NCBI RefSeq assembly: GCF_000826655.1
Contig: NZ_JXJO01000004.1
Location: 186,001 to 250,000 of the forward strand
DNA from: Psychroserpens damuponensis
GTDB taxonomy: Bacteria; Bacteroidota; Bacteroidia; Flavobacteriales; Flavobacteriaceae
Direction of reading: 5' to 3'
DNA: 64,000 nucleotides
The position numbers were made by a program, and so were the translations under genes. The first letter of the stretch is position 1. Each line of letters starts with the position of its first letter. Shown here piece by piece: positions 45,555-53,203 of this stretch. The notes beneath the pieces are model-generated. The model was not told where the DNA came from. It ran no database searches and saw only the letters and a program-made list of their open reading frames with translations.

Positions 45555-45869
45555 TTAAATTGAAGCTACTTCACCTGTCCATTCCATGAAGCCTCCAATA
45601 AGATTATAAGTATTTTTAAACCCTAACTGATTCATAACATTACACGCTTGAGCACTGCGTCCTCCAGATCTACAATACACATAATACGTTTTAGATTTAT
45701 CAAGTTCTTCAAGCTCATAAATAAATCCTTGACCTTTATAAATATCAATAGCAATTGCATTTGGTATGATACCTTCTGCTACTTCTTCTGGTGTTCTCAC
45801 ATCTAAAACAACTGCATTATCATCTGCATTTAATTTAGAAGTCCATTCGTTTTGTGTTAAATCTGCCAT
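45555..45869 (-). CDS. Cytoplasmic rhodanese (single domain)
   Basis: The 104 residues have LDVRTPEEVAEGIIPNAIAI and the active loop YCRSGGRSAQACNVM. No signal peptide is present, unlike the lipoprotein paralogue that follows it by 12 bp. The two may act on the two sides of the membrane. The exact sulfur donor is unknown. Confidence 0.88.
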   Translation of the reverse strand: MADLTQNEWTSKLNADDNAVVLDVRTPEEVAEGIIPNAIAIDIYKGQGFIYELEELDKSKTYYVYCRSGGRSAQACNVMNQLGFKNTYNLIGGFMEWTGEVASI

Positions 45870-45940
45870 AGTTTTTTATACATCAATAATCATGCAAATT
45901 TAACGTTTCGTTAGGATATTTTTACATAAAGACGAAAAAA

Positions 45941-45965
45941 AATCCGAAGTGTTACACTCCGGATT
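45941..45965 (-). terminator. Terminator after the 45990 gene
   Basis: On the minus strand AATCCGGAGTG pairs with CACTTCGGATT (one wobble) around TAA, then eight T. It begins 24 bp after the stop. Confidence 0.85.
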
Positions 45966-45989
45966 GTTAAAATTAATATTTATAATCGG

Positions 45990-46598
45990 TTATACCTTAA
46001 TAGAACAACCAATAGCTCTGGTTTTTGTTTCTGGCACTTCTTTACCGTCTAGCAAAGCATTTACAGCATCTTCAACATAAGTTTTGTTAACGGCATTTGC
46101 ATCTTGATAATTATCATCAATAGCACCAATGTATTTTACTTGCGGTCCTTTTTTAGTATTTTCTAAAACATAAACATGTGGTGTTTTTGTTGCACCATAT
46201 TGCGGATAGATTTTTTGCCCCTTATCCATTAAATAAGGAAACGTAAATCCTTTCGCTTTAGCTCTAGCTTGCATAGACTCCATATTATCACCTGGTTTCA
46301 CATCGGTATTGTTAGGCATAATTGCAATTACAGGATAGCCTTTATCTGCAAATTTCTTATTCAAAGCCTCTACTCTATCTTCATAAGCTACGGCATAAGG
46401 ACATGTGTTACATGTAAAAATGACAATAAATCCTTTGGCATCTTTATAATCTGCCATGGAGACCATTTTACCATCTATATTTTCTAATTTAAAATCTGTT
46501 GCAATATCTCCAACATCATAACCAGGACTAACAGTTGTAAATGCAAAAGTAGAGATAACCACAACTAAAGCTAAAAACGCTTTTAATGTATTTTTCAT
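45990..46598 (-). CDS. Secreted redoxin (thioredoxin-like, AhpC/TSA)
   Basis: The start is the ATG at 46598 (MKNTLKAFLALVVVISTFAF). A TTG 6 bp upstream is unlikely. The 202 residues have a signal peptide followed by a redoxin fold: VGDIATDFKLENIDGKMVSM, and VIFTCNTCPYAVAYEDRVEAL with a CxxC (CNTC) active site, then TKTPHVYVLENTKKGPQVKY with the cis-proline. It should act in the periplasm as a thiol reductase or peroxidase. It follows the TlpA-like gene by 9 bp. Confidence 0.88.
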   Translation of the reverse strand: MKNTLKAFLALVVVISTFAFTTVSPGYDVGDIATDFKLENIDGKMVSMADYKDAKGFIVIFTCNTCPYAVAYEDRVEALNKKFADKGYPVIAIMPNNTDVKPGDNMESMQARAKAKGFTFPYLMDKGQKIYPQYGATKTPHVYVLENTKKGPQVKYIGAIDDNYQDANAVNKTYVEDAVNALLDGKEVPETKTRAIGCSIKV

Positions 46599-46607
46599 AA
46601 TCAATGT

Positions 46608-47132
46608 TTATTTTAAAAATTGTTTTACTTCAGTTTCTAAAGCTTTATAATCAAAAGAGCGCTCGTAAAATTTACTCTTATCTTTATTATATATTACGGT
46701 TGCTGGTATGGCACCACTCCAATCTTTATTCACCTTAGGAATCCAAGTATTAGAATCTACATCGTCTAAAACCACAACTTCACTTTGTAATCCTTTTTTA
46801 GCTAAAAATGGGACTAGTTTTGATTCTATTTGCTTCGGAAAGTCTAAACTCACCAAAATAACCTCAACATTTTTATTAGAGTAATTAGCGTTTAACGCCT
46901 CAAAATATGGTAATTCTTTTACACAAGGCGCACACCATGTTGCCCAAAAATTTATAACGTATGTTTTATTATCATCTTTAGTTTTTAAGTAGGCTTCCAA
47001 TTCATTATAATTATAAACCTTTAAAGGTCTTTTAACAGATTCTATTGTAGTGTCTTCTGAAATTTTAACTGTTGACATCCCATTTCCGTAGAAAAAAAAT
47101 GTAGTAGCTAAGATTATAAATAAATACTTCAT
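46608..47132 (-). CDS. TlpA-like thioredoxin, secreted
   Basis: The 174 residues have an N-terminal signal or anchor (YLFIILATTFFFYG) and a thioredoxin domain with FWATWCAPCVKELPYFEAL (CxxC is CAPC) and VNKDWSGAIPATVIYNK (cis-proline). The role would be periplasmic disulfide reduction, for example for cytochrome maturation or for partners of the DsbD-like protein. It starts the minus-strand pair with the redoxin gene and is divergent from the MarR gene. Confidence 0.9.
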   Translation of the reverse strand: MKYLFIILATTFFFYGNGMSTVKISEDTTIESVKRPLKVYNYNELEAYLKTKDDNKTYVINFWATWCAPCVKELPYFEALNANYSNKNVEVILVSLDFPKQIESKLVPFLAKKGLQSEVVVLDDVDSNTWIPKVNKDWSGAIPATVIYNKDKSKFYERSFDYKALETEVKQFLK

Positions 47133-47208
47133 ACTATAAAGTTAAAAATCAAAAAACGCATCCCATTAAATTTAACAAAACATTAATTTACTCTATCGAT
47201 ATTAACGC

Positions 47209-47216
47209 TACATTTG
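47209..47216 (+). promoter_or_regulatory. -7 box (TACATTTG) of the MarR gene
   Basis: TACATTTG matches TAnnTTTG and is immediately followed by the palindrome at 47218. The transcript would begin about 12 bp before the ATG. Confidence 0.55.
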
Positions 47217-47217
47217 T

Positions 47218-47236
47218 ATATACAATAATTGTATAT
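47218..47236. promoter_or_regulatory. Palindrome over the MarR start codon, likely operator
   Basis: ATATACAATAATTGTATAT has perfect 9-bp arms around one base. It covers the expected transcription start and the first two bases of the ATG at 47235. MarR proteins bind palindromes of this size and often repress their own gene. Confidence 0.65.
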
Positions 47237-47687
47237 GAAAGAATTAAATTTAAAATTAAAAACAACTGCCAATTTACCCTTATCTAGGCAAACTGTTATC
47301 AATTTATTTTTGACCAATACAGTTGTAAAAACTGAAATGCTAAGTGTATTAAAACCTCATGACTTATCAATTGAGCAATTTAATGTTTTACGAATTTTGA
47401 GAGGTCAAAAAGGCAATCCTTTAAACCTGCAAGACATCCAAGAACGTATGGTTAATAAAATGAGTAATACAACTCGTCTCATAGACAAACTAATTTTAAA
47501 GGACTTTGTAAAGCGTACTGAGTGTAAAAATAATAGACGTAAAATTGAAATTTACATTACAGCAACAGGTCTAAACAAATTACTAGAATTGGATACAATT
47601 GTTAATGAAACTGAAGAGAAAGTAACTTCAAAATTGACAATTAAAGAATTAGAAGAATTAAATAGATTATTACATAAAATTCAATAA
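47235..47687 (+). CDS. MarR-family transcriptional regulator
   Basis: The start is the ATG at 47235; a TTG 6 bp upstream is less likely. The 150 residues have a winged-helix core, LSIEQFNVLRILRGQKGNPL, the recognition region ERMVNKMSNTTRLIDKLILKDFVKR, and the wing ECKNNRRKIEIYITATGLNKL. It would be a dimer that binds the palindrome over its own start. The YceI gene follows 27 bp after its stop, so it may regulate that too. Confidence 0.9.
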   Translation: MKELNLKLKTTANLPLSRQTVINLFLTNTVVKTEMLSVLKPHDLSIEQFNVLRILRGQKGNPLNLQDIQERMVNKMSNTTRLIDKLILKDFVKRTECKNNRRKIEIYITATGLNKLLELDTIVNETEEKVTSKLTIKELEELNRLLHKIQ

Positions 47688-47714
47688 AACAAAAACAAAT
47701 TTAAACACAAATCA

Positions 47715-48287
47715 ATGAAAAAGAATATCTTAAAATCAGCTTTTATCGTAGTATTAGCATTATCATTTGCATCATTTACAACTATTTTTAAAAAAGAAAT
47801 TAAAGTAAAAGAGTCTACGATAACCTGGAAAGGTCATAAAGTAACAGGTTCACACCAAGGAACAATTAATTTAAGTCAAGGCGTTTTACTTTTTGAAAAT
47901 GATTACTTAAGTGGTGGTAATTTTACTATAGACATGGCTTCAATCTCAGTAACAGATTTAGAAGCTGGCAAAGGAAAAGAGAAACTAGAAGGTCACTTAA
48001 AATCAGACGATTTTTTTGGTACAAGTAAATACGGTACAGCTACCTTAACTATTACAGATGTAAATGGAACAGGTGGAAATTATACAGTTACTGGAGATTT
48101 AATGATAAAAGGTAAAACAAACCCTGTTACTTTTAATATGATGATTAATAATAACTCAGCAACGGCAAATATAAAAGTAGATAGAACTAAATACGATATT
48201 AAATATGGTTCTGCTAGCTTTTTTGATGGGCTAAAAGACAAAGCTATTTATGATGAGTTTGATTTAAATGTAGCATTAAAATTCTAA
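47715..48287 (+). CDS. YceI-family periplasmic lipid/isoprenoid-binding protein
   Basis: The 190 residues have a signal peptide (KSAFIVVLALSFASFT) and the YceI lipocalin-like domain: ESTITWKGHKVTGSHQGTINL, IDMASISVTDL, HLKSDDFFGTSKYGTATLTI and TGDLMIKGKTNPVTFNMMI. Members bind long polyisoprenoids in the periplasm. It follows the MarR regulator and may be part of the same transcript. Confidence 0.92.
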   Translation: MKKNILKSAFIVVLALSFASFTTIFKKEIKVKESTITWKGHKVTGSHQGTINLSQGVLLFENDYLSGGNFTIDMASISVTDLEAGKGKEKLEGHLKSDDFFGTSKYGTATLTITDVNGTGGNYTVTGDLMIKGKTNPVTFNMMINNNSATANIKVDRTKYDIKYGSASFFDGLKDKAIYDEFDLNVALKF

Positions 48288-48368
48288 GACACACTTAAAA
48301 TCAATAGCTTACAATAAGTTAAAGGTTTCTATAATAATAGGAATCTTTTTCTTTTTTACTCAAATATA

Positions 48369-48399
48369 TTTGAAAACTAAAAATTGATACTTATATTTG
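48369..48399 (+). promoter_or_regulatory. trp operon promoter (TTTG-N19-TATATTTG)
   Basis: TTTG at 48369-48372 and TATATTTG at 48392-48399 are separated by 19 bp, the consensus spacing for Bacteroidota sigma-ABfr promoters. The transcript would begin about 10 bp before the leader peptide ATG. Confidence 0.7.
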
Positions 48400-48414
48400 A
48401 AAATTATTACAAAC

Positions 48415-48477
48415 ATGAACACAAATTTAAATCATACTTGGTGGTGGAATTCTAGAAACGAAAACGTCGTGAACTAA
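48415..48477 (+). CDS. trpL: trp leader peptide (three consecutive Trp codons)
   Basis: ATG at 48415 opens a 20-residue frame ending TAA at 48475-48477. It contains His-Thr-Trp-Trp-Trp-Asn at codons 7-12 (TGG at 48439-48447). A ribosome pausing here when tryptophan is scarce would leave the sequence after about 48460 free to form an alternative structure with the terminator. The location (after a strong promoter, before the terminator and trpE) makes the assignment secure. The sequence itself is not conserved enough to judge otherwise. Confidence 0.9.
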   Translation: MNTNLNHTWWWNSRNENVVN

Positions 48478-48528
48478 CCCTATAGGTATATTTAAAATAA
48501 CATATCAAAAAGGCTTGTCTATCACGAC
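48466..48528 (+). promoter_or_regulatory. Candidate trp antiterminator pairing
   Basis: GTCGTGA (48466-48472, inside the leader gene end) is exactly complementary to TCACGAC (48522-48528), which covers the terminator loop and the first bases of its descending arm. The two structures are therefore mutually exclusive. A ribosome at the leader stop would cover 48466-48472 and free the terminator; one stalled at the Trp codons would not. Confidence 0.6.
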
Positions 48529-48539
48529 AAGCCTTTTTT
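48507..48539 (+). terminator. trp attenuator terminator
   Basis: AAAAAGGCTTGTC pairs with GACAAGCCTTTTT (48526-48538) around TATCAC, with a T run. It lies 46 bp before trpE, where a terminator makes sense only as an attenuator. Confidence 0.9.
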
Positions 48540-48584
48540 CATTTTTAAACAGTACTACAATTGTACTGAAACAAATTAGCATAC

Positions 48585-49985
48585 ATGAAAACATTTAGTT
48601 TATATACACATTACAAAAAAATATTAGCAGACACCATTACACCTGTGAGTATTTACTTAAAAATAAGAGATAAATTCTCAAATAGTATACTATTAGAGAG
48701 TAGTGATTATCATGCCAACGATAATAGTTTTTCTTATATATGTTTTAATCCTATCGCGTCAATTAAAGTGGCTAATGATGTTATAGAACAGCATTATCCT
48801 GATGGAAGCTCAAAAACTAACAACGCTTTAAATATTTCGGTTACTGAAGAAATCCACAAGTTTACTAAGCGATTTAAAGTCAATTCTGATGAAGAGTTTA
48901 AGTTCATTAATAACGGTATTTTTGGTTATACAGCTTATGATGCTGTTAAATATTTTGAAGATATTGAGATTAGCAAAAAACCAGATTCATTAGAAATTCC
49001 TGATATTTACTATGCGGTTTATCAAAATATCATTGCCATAAATCACTTTAAAAACGAAGCCTATGTTTTTGCACATTGTTTTGAAGCCGAAAACAATATT
49101 GATGAAGTTTTACAACTTATAGGTTCAAAGAATTTTGCGTCTTATAATTTCAAAACAGACTCCAATATCACATCAAATCTTACAGATGATGAATATAAAG
49201 CACAAGTAGATTTAGCAAAAACACATTGCGCAAGAGGCGATGTGTTTCAATTGGTACTTTCAAAAAAATTCTCTCAAGCCTTTAAAGGTGATGAATTTAA
49301 CGTATATCGAGCATTGCGAAGTATAAATCCATCACCTTACCTTTTTTATTTTGACTACGGAAATTTTAAAATTTTTGGTAGCTCGCCAGAGGCACAACTT
49401 GTCGTTAATAATCAACAAGCAGAAATTCATCCTATTGCAGGTACGTTTAAAAGAACAGGAAACGATGAAGAAGATCAAAAATTAGCAAAAGAATTAGCTG
49501 AAGATATCAAAGAAAATTCAGAACATGTTATGTTAGTTGATTTAGCTAGAAACGACCTAAGTCGTCATGGAAGTGAAGTTAAAGTAGAAACATATAGAGA
49601 AGCGCAGTTTTTCTCTCACGTTATACATTTAGTGAGCAAAGTAACCGGTAAAGTGCATGACAACACAGCAACCATGCAAGTTGTTGCAGACACTTTTCCG
49701 GCAGGAACTTTAAGTGGAGCACCAAAACATAAAGCAATGCAATTGATTGAAAAATATGAAAAAACTAGCAGAGCTTTTTATGGAGGCGCCATTGGTTTCA
49801 TGGATTTTAACGGCAATTATAATCACGCCATTATGATACGAACTTTTATGAGTAAAAACCATCATTTACATTGGCAAGCAGGCGCAGGACTGGTATCAAA
49901 GTCTGTACCCGAAAATGAATTACAAGAAGTCTATAATAAATTAGGAGCGTTAACAAAAGCAATTGAAATGGCTGAAGAAATATGA
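48585..49985 (+). CDS. trpE: Anthranilate synthase component I
   Basis: The 466 residues have the N-terminal Trp-site segment NSILLESSDYHANDNSFSY (an LLESS-like feedback motif) and the chorismate domain: HPIAGTFKRTGND, VMLVDLARNDLSRHGSE, FPAGTLSGAPKHKAMQLIE and RAFYGGAIGFMDFNGN. It makes anthranilate from chorismate with ammonia from TrpG. Feedback by tryptophan is expected from the LLESS motif. TrpG overlaps by 4 bp. Confidence 0.96.
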   Translation: MKTFSLYTHYKKILADTITPVSIYLKIRDKFSNSILLESSDYHANDNSFSYICFNPIASIKVANDVIEQHYPDGSSKTNNALNISVTEEIHKFTKRFKVNSDEEFKFINNGIFGYTAYDAVKYFEDIEISKKPDSLEIPDIYYAVYQNIIAINHFKNEAYVFAHCFEAENNIDEVLQLIGSKNFASYNFKTDSNITSNLTDDEYKAQVDLAKTHCARGDVFQLVLSKKFSQAFKGDEFNVYRALRSINPSPYLFYFDYGNFKIFGSSPEAQLVVNNQQAEIHPIAGTFKRTGNDEEDQKLAKELAEDIKENSEHVMLVDLARNDLSRHGSEVKVETYREAQFFSHVIHLVSKVTGKVHDNTATMQVVADTFPAGTLSGAPKHKAMQLIEKYEKTSRAFYGGAIGFMDFNGNYNHAIMIRTFMSKNHHLHWQAGAGLVSKSVPENELQEVYNKLGALTKAIEMAEEI

Positions 49986-50545
49986 AAGTATTAGTAATAG
50001 ATAACTACGACAGTTTTACATACAACTTGGTGCACTATTTAGAAGACCTAAACTGTGACGTAATAGTAAAACGAAACGACAAGCTTACGCTTGAAGAGGT
50101 TGACAATTTTCAAAAAATTGTTTTATCTCCAGGACCTGGAATACCTGATGAAGCAGGATTATTAAAAACCATCATAAAAACTTATGCACCTACCAAAAGT
50201 ATTTTAGGTGTCTGTCTTGGTCAACAAGCCATTGGCGAAGTTTTTGGAGGCTCGCTTATAAATTTGAACGATGTTTATCATGGTGTAGCAACTCACGTAA
50301 AAATTACAGTTGATGATGAAGTGCTATTCAAAAACATGGATAAATCTATAGAAGTAGGTAGATACCACTCTTGGGTTGTAAACCCTAATTTACCAGATGA
50401 ACTAGAAGTTACATCGGTTGATAGTAACGGACAAATAATGTCATTACGTCATAAAATTTACGATGTTAAAGGCGTACAATACCATCCAGAAAGCGTGCTA
50501 ACTCCACATGGAAAACAAATTTTAGAGAACTGGGTGAATAGTTAG
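49982..50545 (+). CDS. trpG: Anthranilate synthase component II (glutamine amidotransferase)
   Basis: The 187 residues form a class I amidotransferase: VIDNYDSFTYNLVHYLED, SPGPGIPDEAG, the catalytic cysteine in ILGVCLGQQAIGEVFGG, and the His-Glu pair in VQYHPESVLTPHG. It supplies ammonia to TrpE. The gene could also serve folate synthesis (PabA), but in this operon the trp role is clear. Start overlaps the trpE end by 4 bp. Confidence 0.95.
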   Translation: MKVLVIDNYDSFTYNLVHYLEDLNCDVIVKRNDKLTLEEVDNFQKIVLSPGPGIPDEAGLLKTIIKTYAPTKSILGVCLGQQAIGEVFGGSLINLNDVYHGVATHVKITVDDEVLFKNMDKSIEVGRYHSWVVNPNLPDELEVTSVDSNGQIMSLRHKIYDVKGVQYHPESVLTPHGKQILENWVNS

Positions 50546-50552
50546 CACTGTC

Positions 50553-50621
50553 ATTACGTAATTGACGCGGAATCCTTTCTAAATTGAAGATGAATTAAAA
50601 CGATTCCCACTGTCGTGGGAA
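50553..50621 (+). repeat. REP-like element between trpG and trpD
   Basis: It starts CTGTCATTACG, contains GGAATC...GATTCC, and ends with TTCCCAC-TGTC-GTGGGAA (50604-50621). The GTCATTACG/GGAATC layout is the usual flavobacterial repeat architecture. It is non-coding. Confidence 0.5.
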
Positions 50622-50627
50622 AAACAT

Positions 50628-51620
50628 ATGAAAAACATACTAAATAGATTAATAAACCACGAAAGCATTTCTAGTACAGAAGCTAAAAATGTGTTGGTTA
50701 AAATTTCCGAAGGAAAATACAATCAAAGTCAAATCGCTTCTTTTCTCACAATTTATATGATGAGAAGTATCACTCTAGAAGAGTTACAAGGGTTTAGAGA
50801 TGCCCTATTAGAATTGTGTATTCCTGTAGACTTATCAGAGTTTAATGCCATCGATTTATGTGGTACTGGTGGTGATGGTAAAGACACATTTAATATCTCA
50901 ACCATTGCGTCTTTTATTACTGCAGGTGCAGGAGTTAAAGTTGCCAAACATGGCAATTATGGTGTATCATCTGCTTCGGGATCGTCAAACGTTATGGAAG
51001 CTTTAGGGATTCATTTTTCTAATAAATCAGATTTTTTAAAATACTCCATAGACCAAGCTGGCATATGTGTTTTGCATGCTCCTTTATTTCATCCAGCTAT
51101 GAAAAATGTAGCTCCAATTCGTAAGGATCTAGGCGTAAAAACATTTTTTAACATGTTGGGACCAATGGTAAATCCATCGTTCCCAAAAAATCAAATGGTT
51201 GGTGTGTTTAATCTAGAATTACAACGTATTTACGGATATCTTTACCAAAACACAGATAAAAATTATAGCATCGTACATGCACTCGATGGTTATGATGAAA
51301 TTTCCCTTACCGGAAATGCGAAGATTATATCAAATACATCTGAAAGCATGTTAAGCCCATCAGATTTAGGATTAAAGCCAATAGAACAATCTGAAATATT
51401 TGGTGGTTCCTCTGTAAAAGCGGCTGCCAAAATTTTTAAGAATATTATCAATTGCAAAGGAACAGAAGCTCAAAACAATGTGGTTTGTGCCAATGCAGGT
51501 TTAGCTATTGCAACCGTTAAAGGGATTTCACTTCAAGAAGGCTTTTATTTAGCACAAGACAGTTTAGGCAGTGGTAGAGCAAAAGCTAGTCTCGATAGAC
51601 TAGTTGAATTGAGTAGATAA
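50628..51620 (+). CDS. trpD: Anthranilate phosphoribosyltransferase
   Basis: The 330 residues have IDLCGTGGDGKDTFNISTIASF (pyrophosphate-binding), VAKHGNYGVSSASGSSNVMEALG and HPAMKNVAPIRKDLGVKTFFNMLGP. These are all hallmarks of TrpD, which transfers phosphoribose to anthranilate. The gap to trpG is 82 bp, filled by a repeat. Confidence 0.96.
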   Translation: MKNILNRLINHESISSTEAKNVLVKISEGKYNQSQIASFLTIYMMRSITLEELQGFRDALLELCIPVDLSEFNAIDLCGTGGDGKDTFNISTIASFITAGAGVKVAKHGNYGVSSASGSSNVMEALGIHFSNKSDFLKYSIDQAGICVLHAPLFHPAMKNVAPIRKDLGVKTFFNMLGPMVNPSFPKNQMVGVFNLELQRIYGYLYQNTDKNYSIVHALDGYDEISLTGNAKIISNTSESMLSPSDLGLKPIEQSEIFGGSSVKAAAKIFKNIINCKGTEAQNNVVCANAGLAIATVKGISLQEGFYLAQDSLGSGRAKASLDRLVELSR

Positions 51621-51743
51621 CCTGATGCTAAACCAATTTATTCATGACTATCTATTTCTAAATTAAGATGTTTATGAATTTTCGATTTTAGCTTGACAAC
51701 CAATAAAAACCTGTTACACAATCAGGTCAACGAAAACCACAAG

Positions 51744-52529
51744 ATGGATATATTACAAAAAATAGTAAACGACAAACGCATAGAAGTTAACCTTCGTAAG
51801 CAACTCATTCCTATAAAACAACTAGAGCAATCTATCCTATTTGAAAGAGATACGTTTTCGTTATCCGAAAAACTAAAAGTAAGCACTACAGGAATCATTG
51901 CAGAACACAAAAGACGATCGCCTTCAAAACAAGTTATTAATCATGATTTAAATGTTTTTGATGTTGCCAAAGGTTATGAAAGTGCAGGTGTTTGTGGAAT
52001 GTCTGTATTGACAGATGGTAAATATTTTGGAGGTAGTCTAGACGATTTACTCACAGCAAGAGCAAGTTGTAATTTACCTCTATTAAGAAAAGAGTTTATT
52101 ATTGACGAGTATCAAATTATAGAAGCCAAAGCATATGGAGCCGATGTCATTTTACTCATTGCAGCAATTTTAACAAAAGCTGAAATTAAACAGTTTTCTG
52201 AACTCGCTAAAACACTACATTTAGATGTTTTACTAGAAGTGCACAATGAAAAAGAACTGCATAAATCTTTAATGCCAAGTCTAGATATGTTAGGCGTTAA
52301 TAATAGAAATTTAAAAACATTTACAGTTAGTCTAGAAATCAGCAAGCAATTAAGTGAATTGATTCCAAACGATTTTGTAAAAGTATCTGAAAGCGGTATA
52401 AGTAATATTAACGCTATAAAAACTTTACAACCTTATGGCTACAAAGGGTTTTTAATAGGAGAGAATTTTATGAAAACTGATAATGCAGGAGACAGTGCTA
52501 AACAATTTATTAAAGACTTACAATCATGA
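51744..52529 (+). CDS. trpC: Indole-3-glycerol phosphate synthase
   Basis: I place the start at the ATG at 51744 (MDILQKIVNDKRIEVNLRK), because the extra 17 codons of the longer frame lie in non-coding-like sequence. The 261-residue TIM barrel has TTGIIAEHKRRSPSKQVINHD (the AEHKRRSPS catalytic lysine segment), VCGMSVLTDGKYFGGSLDDL, LPLLRKEFIIDEYQI and GVNNRNLKTFTV. It closes the indole ring. trpF overlaps by 4 bp. Confidence 0.95.
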   Translation: MDILQKIVNDKRIEVNLRKQLIPIKQLEQSILFERDTFSLSEKLKVSTTGIIAEHKRRSPSKQVINHDLNVFDVAKGYESAGVCGMSVLTDGKYFGGSLDDLLTARASCNLPLLRKEFIIDEYQIIEAKAYGADVILLIAAILTKAEIKQFSELAKTLHLDVLLEVHNEKELHKSLMPSLDMLGVNNRNLKTFTVSLEISKQLSELIPNDFVKVSESGISNINAIKTLQPYGYKGFLIGENFMKTDNAGDSAKQFIKDLQS

Positions 52530-53161
52530 AAATAAAAGTCTGCGGAATGAAAAATGAAAGCAACATCTTAGATGTTTCACAATTACATCCAGATTTTATG
52601 GGTTTCATTTTTTACAAAAAATCACCACGTTATTTTAATGGTACCATTCCTAAGTTATCAAAAGACATTCAAAAAATTGGTGTTTTTGTAAATGAAACCT
52701 ATGATTATATCAAAGGAATCGTCAACAAACATAACTTACAAGGCGTACAATTACATGGTAATGAATCTCCAGAATTATGTAAACAACTACAAGACCTAAA
52801 TTGTATAGTTATAAAAGTATTTTCTATTAAAGACACTTTTGACTTTAAAAGCTTAGAACCTTATGAGAATGTTTGCGATTACTATTTGTTTGATACCAAA
52901 GGAAAGCAACCTGGAGGAAATGGCTATACGTTTGATTGGAGTGTTTTAAAAAATTACACCTCTATAAAACCCTATTTTTTAAGTGGCGGAATTGGGCTAA
53001 ATGAAACACATCAAATCGCTACATTTTTAAAAAGACCCGAAGCTATATTTTGCCATGCAATAGATGTAAATAGCAAATTTGAAAACAACCAAGGGTTAAA
53101 AATTGTAGATAAATTAGAAACGTTTAAAAATGTAATTCAGAGCAACGTAAAAAATCTTTAA
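52526..53161 (+). CDS. trpF: Phosphoribosylanthranilate isomerase
   Basis: The 211-residue TIM barrel has IKVCGMKNESNILDV (KVCGM), FMGFIFYKKSPRY, VGVFVNETYDYIKGIV-type strand, LQGVQLHGNESPELCKQL and YLFDTKGKQPGGNGYTFDW. It carries out the Amadori rearrangement in tryptophan synthesis. The start overlaps trpC by 4 bp, indicating coupled translation. Confidence 0.94.
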   Translation: MKIKVCGMKNESNILDVSQLHPDFMGFIFYKKSPRYFNGTIPKLSKDIQKIGVFVNETYDYIKGIVNKHNLQGVQLHGNESPELCKQLQDLNCIVIKVFSIKDTFDFKSLEPYENVCDYYLFDTKGKQPGGNGYTFDWSVLKNYTSIKPYFLSGGIGLNETHQIATFLKRPEAIFCHAIDVNSKFENNQGLKIVDKLETFKNVIQSNVKNL

Positions 53162-53203
53162 TAGAGATGCAAGTTTAGCGCTGCATGACAAAAACATATA
53201 ATA

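Noticed and set aside
51693-51743. TTG start for trpC 17 codons earlier
   Set aside because: The extra residues have no counterpart in the usual TrpC N-terminus, and the ATG at 51744 starts a normal MDILQKIVNDKR sequence.
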